From the NCBI GenBank assembly GCA_038323375.1, contig JBBQGV010000006.1:1-64000 (forward strand): a stretch of DNA of 64,000 nucleotides, given 5' to 3'. Under the pieces are notes generated by a model. The model ran no database searches. It was not told the DNA's origin and was given only the letters and a program-made list of their open reading frames with translations. The translations under genes and the position numbers were made by a program. Positions 60,754 to 64,000 of the stretch are shown here, in pieces; position 1 is the stretch's first letter, and every line of letters starts with the position of its first letter. This DNA is from JABWAJ01 sp038323375 (lineage in GTDB: Bacteria > Bacteroidota > Bacteroidia > Chitinophagales > Saprospiraceae).

Positions 60754-62382
60754 TTAATAAACCGCTACAGTTTTGGTAATCACGTCTTTCCCACGATTTA
60801 AGGTAAAAAAGTACATCCCTGTAGCCCACCCGGTTACGTCAATCCGGTGTTCTTTAGACCCAAAACGAGCCGGTTCGATGACATCTGTGAAGACCAATTG
60901 TCCGAGGGCATTGAACACGCGTACGGCTACCGGGTCGAAATCCGGCACTTCATACTCCAGCGTCAGTTCCAAAGAAACCGGATTGGGAAAAACATTGGTC
61001 AGCGCTAACGGGCCACTGGTATTGCCACACGTTTCCTGGATAATTTCCATTGCACGAAAAACATTCAATCGCCCGCCGGTAGCCGTTTCGTTGGCCAATG
61101 ACGACACCGGATCAACGCCTTGCAGCAATGCCTGACGAATGAATAAGGCGGTTTCAGACGGGCGGCTCAGGGCGTCTTCCGCCAAGCCGGCGCAAGGCAG
61201 GCTGTACAACAAGGCGATGGCGCCGCTCAGGTGTGGCGCTGCCGCTGAATTGCCGCCAAAACTACCGTATTCATTGCCAACTTTAATGGTATGCGACTCG
61301 TTTCCGGGCGTTCCCAAGTCAATTGAAACCTTGCCAAAGGCAGAACCCTGAAAACGGCGGTCGTTCTGCGTCGTATTGAGTGTGGCGATGATAAAATTGC
61401 TGGTGCAGGTCGTTGGCATATCCCCTACTTCGTCCACATCCCAGGCGCTGTTGGCTGTTCCTGCGCCGGTGAGAATCCCCACTTCGCCCATCAGGTCGTA
61501 CATCGAACCCCAGAGGGTCTGTTCGCTGCAAAACTTTTTCTCTTGTCCGAACGAAGCGTTGGTAGCCACAACAAAAGCGCCCGATGCGCCATTGGTCTGG
61601 TTGTAGCGCTCGCGCTGAACGAGGAGGTATTGGTACGCTTCGATGACATCTGCCACATTTCCGGTGGTCAGCAGCATGAGCTTGATGTTCCAGTTTACGC
61701 CTGCGATGCCGATGTTGTTGCCGCCGCTCGCGCCGGCAATGCCTGCAACGGAAGTGCCGTGGGCATCCGGAAGGTGAGCAGGCGAGTTGTTGATGAAATT
61801 CCAGGCAGTTATATCGTCTATATAGTTATTGCCGTCGTCGTCAAGGCCGTTGCCGGGAATTTCGGAGCGGTTGATCCAGACATTGTCGCGCAAATCTTCA
61901 TGGTTGATATCGAACCCGCTGTCGAGGATGGCCAGCACGATGGTGTCGCCTCGCGCCGTAACGCCGCCGGTGGTTACATCCCATACTTGCGGAGCGCCGA
62001 TGCGTTCTACGGTCCATTGCAGGGAAAAGGCAGGATCATTCGGCTCCGTTCGGGGCTTGATCACATAATTGAACTGTGCCGAAACCACCATCGGGTGCTG
62101 TCGAACCTGATTGAGCAGGGATTGACCGTCTTCTAAATCCGTATTGAACGTGTACAAATGCATGTTGAACCTGGAACCCAGCGCGCGCTCGTGTACAAGG
62201 GCAACGGCAGAACGATATCTGGCATTAAAACTGCGGTCAAAATCAGCAGTTGCGACAGTAGGTTTCAATCGCACCAAAATTTGTCCGGGGATGTGGTCAT
62301 CGTTGGAAACGGGGACTGCTTGTGCCATTGCGGCAACAGTCGTCCAAAGCATCCATCCGATCAGCGCGTAACGTTTATTCAT
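60754..62382 (-). CDS. Subtilisin-like serine protease with type A T9SS sorting domain
   Basis: The 542-residue exported protease has a signal peptide (AGMLWTTVAAMAQA-type leader) and a propeptide with GQILVRLKP. The S8 catalytic domain has Asp in LAILDSGFDINHEDL near 151, His in DAHGTSVAGIAGASG near 206, and Ser in GGNSAAAPHLSGAIALL near 375, with an Asn in VVATNASFGQ. The C-terminal ~80 residues are a T9SS type A sorting domain (LTNVFPNPVSLELTLEYEVP and GMYFFTLNRGKDVITKTVAV). GGNSAAAP in place of GTSMAAP is divergent. It overlaps the upstream gene end by 8 bases. Confidence 0.92.
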   Translation of the reverse strand: MNKRYALIGWMLWTTVAAMAQAVPVSNDDHIPGQILVRLKPTVATADFDRSFNARYRSAVALVHERALGSRFNMHLYTFNTDLEDGQSLLNQVRQHPMVVSAQFNYVIKPRTEPNDPAFSLQWTVERIGAPQVWDVTTGGVTARGDTIVLAILDSGFDINHEDLRDNVWINRSEIPGNGLDDDGNNYIDDITAWNFINNSPAHLPDAHGTSVAGIAGASGGNNIGIAGVNWNIKLMLLTTGNVADVIEAYQYLLVQRERYNQTNGASGAFVVATNASFGQEKKFCSEQTLWGSMYDLMGEVGILTGAGTANSAWDVDEVGDMPTTCTSNFIIATLNTTQNDRRFQGSAFGKVSIDLGTPGNESHTIKVGNEYGSFGGNSAAAPHLSGAIALLYSLPCAGLAEDALSRPSETALFIRQALLQGVDPVSSLANETATGGRLNVFRAMEIIQETCGNTSGPLALTNVFPNPVSLELTLEYEVPDFDPVAVRVFNALGQLVFTDVIEPARFGSKEHRIDVTGWATGMYFFTLNRGKDVITKTVAVY

Positions 62383-63175
62383 GGAATGATGATTTTAAAG
62401 TACATTCTCGGTGTAAATTACGGAAATAAGTAGCAGAATGGAGCAGTCGGCTGCCGTACCAGGAAAACGATTCGCCGTCTACAAGACAAATTACTGCATT
62501 GGGACATTGAATGCGCAATTTTTCAACGTGTTTTTGTTGAAACGGATAAGGTTCTGACGACAACAGGATGACTTCCGGGTTTGCTTCCCGAAGCATCGCA
62601 TTGTCCACTTCCGGGTATCGGCTGAGGTGGCCAAAAACATTGATAAACCCGGCTCGCTTGAGCATATCGTTGATGAAGGTGTCTGTAGCGGCCACCATAT
62701 ACGGCTTTCGCCAGATAAAATAAGCCGTCCTGCGCTTTTCCGAAACTTTCAGCGCCTCAAATGACTGCCAGATTTTGGAAACCAATGCTGCTGCTTCATT
62801 GGCCTTATTCACAATTGCGCCAATGCGCCCGATCATTTCTTCCGCATCCTCTAAATTTTGGACATCGCTCATCCACACCGGATAGCGGGCTTGCAGGGCT
62901 TCTATTTGCGAACGTTCGTTTTCTTCCTTGTTGCCAATGATGAGATCGGGTTCTAAGGCTGCAATGGCTTCCAGGTTCAGTTTTTTTGTCCCCCCTACCC
63001 TTTTCTTTTGGCGAAACCACACCTCCGGATGCACACAAAATTTGGTGATGCCCACTACTTCTTCCCGCAAACCCAAATCGTACAGCAGCTCCGTTTGAGA
63101 GGGTACCAAAGAGACAATCCGCTGCGGCGGAAAGGGAATGTGGACTTCGCGGTTGAGTTGATCTGTTGTGTTCAA
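62375..63175 (-). CDS. BtuF-like periplasmic-binding-fold protein (class III)
   Basis: The 266-residue protein has the helical-backbone metal-receptor fold (TroA/BtuF family): RIVSLVPSQTELLYDLGL near 19-36, VVGITKFCVHP, LEAIAALEPDLIIGNKEEN near 68-86 and the C-terminal WYGSRLLHSATYF. It would bind a corrinoid or metal chelate. It has no signal peptide, so it may be cytosolic, as are several Bacteroidota members. No transporter genes are adjacent. Its stop overlaps the subtilase start by 8 bases. Confidence 0.8.
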   Translation of the reverse strand: MNTTDQLNREVHIPFPPQRIVSLVPSQTELLYDLGLREEVVGITKFCVHPEVWFRQKKRVGGTKKLNLEAIAALEPDLIIGNKEENERSQIEALQARYPVWMSDVQNLEDAEEMIGRIGAIVNKANEAAALVSKIWQSFEALKVSEKRRTAYFIWRKPYMVAATDTFINDMLKRAGFINVFGHLSRYPEVDNAMLREANPEVILLSSEPYPFQQKHVEKLRIQCPNAVICLVDGESFSWYGSRLLHSATYFRNLHRECTLKSSFHE

Positions 63176-63227
63176 GCCTGATGATTTTGTTTATTTGTTT
63201 ATTTGTTTATTTGAATCCCGGGAATGC

Positions 63228-63349
63228 TCAAATCCTCGCGCCTCAAATCTTCAAATCATTCTTGTTGTTGGTTCGTTGAGTGTTTGGGCGACCGCGAGGG
63301 TCGCACCCTACCGGCTCTGCCCGCGCTCAAATCTTGAAATCCTCAAATC
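63228..63349. repeat. Dispersed repeat, family 3, copy 2
   Basis: This contains the reverse complement of the 43435-43515 repeat: TCAAATCTTCAAATCATT, then GAGTGTTTGGGCGACCGCGA, GGGTCGCACCCT and GCTCTGCCCGCGCTCAAATC. Extra CTCAAATCTT-type motifs flank it. The surrounding gap (63176-63476) holds no gene apart from the rimO promoter box. Confidence 0.65.
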
Positions 63350-63394
63350 TTCAAAACTTGTCCCGCCCCAGCGGGATCTTCACATCAGATACCT

Positions 63395-63402
63395 TATCTT
63401 TG
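63395..63402 (+). promoter_or_regulatory. Putative rimO -7 box (TATCTTTG)
   Basis: TATCTTTG fits TAnnTTTG and lies 75 bases before the rimO ATG. Confidence 0.42.
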
Positions 63403-63476
63403 CCGATTCAACAAATACAGCCCTCCGGGCTTTTCCGGTTTGCCACCTGAAGTTGGCGACCACATAAGGTACAAAT

Positions 63477-64000
63477 ATGAAAACAAAAACGCTTCGGCGC
63501 GATAAAGTCAATGTGATTACGCTGGGTTGTTCGAAGAACATCGTGGATTCGGAAAACCTGATCACCCAGTTGCGGGGCAACGATTTTGAAGTGGTCCACG
63601 ACAGCGATCAGGAAGACGCCAACGTCATCATCGTCAACACCTGTGGCTTTATAGATGTTGCCAAAGAAGAATCAATTAACACCATTCTGCAATACGCTGA
63701 ACTAAAAAAAACGGGCGAGATTGACAAACTTTATGCCACCGGTTGCTTGTCGCAACGCTATCGCGAGGAGCTTACGCTCGAAATTCCGGAAGTAGATGCT
63801 TGGTTCGGTACACTTGAGATGCCATCCCTGCTGGCTCGTTTGAACGCCGATTATAAACACGAACTCGTCGGCGAGCGCCTGCTCACTACGCCTGACCACT
63901 ACGCCTATTTGAAAATTTCGGAAGGCTGCAACCGCACCTGCTCGTTTTGCGCCATCCCGCTTATGCGCGGCGGTCACGTCTCGCGCCCGGTGGAGGAATT
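63477..64000 (+). CDS. rimO: Ribosomal protein S12 methylthiotransferase, partial
   Basis: The 5' part (about 174 codons) of RimO, a radical-SAM enzyme that methylthiolates an Asp of ribosomal protein S12. Visible are the MTTase N-terminal domain with conserved Cys (ITLGCSKNIVDSE, VNTCGFIDVAKEES, ATGCLSQRY), and the radical-SAM cluster motif CNRTCSFC near residues 146-153 followed by AIPLMRGGHVSRP. The gene continues beyond the window. ATG 63477 matches the family start. Confidence 0.95.
   Translation, partial: MKTKTLRRDKVNVITLGCSKNIVDSENLITQLRGNDFEVVHDSDQEDANVIIVNTCGFIDVAKEESINTILQYAELKKTGEIDKLYATGCLSQRYREELTLEIPEVDAWFGTLEMPSLLARLNADYKHELVGERLLTTPDHYAYLKISEGCNRTCSFCAIPLMRGGHVSRPVEE

Overview
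The window is a chromosomal segment of a Bacteroidota bacterium, most likely of the Saprospiria or a related gliding lineage (the class-level placement is inference). The evidence is a set of gliding genes (gldA, gldF, gldG), proteins with type IX secretion sorting domains, an OmpA/TPR/PD40 protein of PorE type, a DUF2027-Smr protein, and repeated TAnnTTTG -7 promoter boxes. Gene density is high. The spaces between genes carry many short palindromic or terminal-inverted-repeat elements.

Layout. 1-9.3 kb is housekeeping: cytochrome oxidase subunit III, YkuK-like protein, haloperoxidase-like lipoprotein, tyrS, HD hydrolase, TrmH-type and class I methyltransferases, Smr protein, and tmRNA with its terminator. 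9.4-14.5 kb holds an ABC-F ATPase, a glucosaminidase, and a GlcNAc-kinase-like gene followed by pfkA. 14.5-27.1 kb is an accessory island with every gene on the minus strand. From upstream to downstream it holds a complete diversity-generating retroelement (DGR: variable FGE-fold target, HRDC accessory protein, reverse transcriptase, template repeat), an N6-adenine DNA methyltransferase split by a one-base frameshift, a tight operon of Roco-TIR, TIR, ParA-TIR and a three-helix membrane protein, and a beta-lactamase/D-aminoacylase fusion. 27-30.4 kb has a lipoxygenase-like protein and a multipass membrane protein. 30.4-36.8 kb has a truncated cutA, a PorE-like OmpA protein, the 5-oxoprolinase genes pxpB-pxpC-pxpA (pxpA separated by tandem repeats) and an RsmB-type methyltransferase. 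36.9-43.4 kb is the gldA / gldF-gldG region, with a DUF4340 protein and a zinc phospholipase-like protein. 43.5-51 kb carries aroE, proline dehydrogenase, the agmatine pathway pair aguA-aguB, a sterol-desaturase-family protein, an OmpH-like chaperone and an M20 dipeptidase. 51-56 kb is one giant secreted repeat protein. 56.3-60 kb is a SWIM / rlmH / rhomboid / YdcF operon. 60-64 kb has a DUF1573 protein, a T9SS-sorted subtilase, a BtuF-like protein and the start of rimO.

The most notable finding is the DGR. Template (24340-24468) and variable repeat (26266-26394) align without gaps over 129 bp and differ at 20 positions, every one an adenine in the template on the sense strand. This is the signature of adenine-directed mutagenic retrohoming. 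Directly downstream on the same strand lies a four-gene TIR operon containing three TIR or TIR-like domains, a Roc-COR GTPase and a KGGTGR-type ParA ATPase, which is a plausible, perhaps undescribed, anti-phage system. A functional link between the two is a hypothesis only. Two small terminal-inverted-repeat element families are each present as two copies in opposite orientation, and one copy sits inside the DGR.
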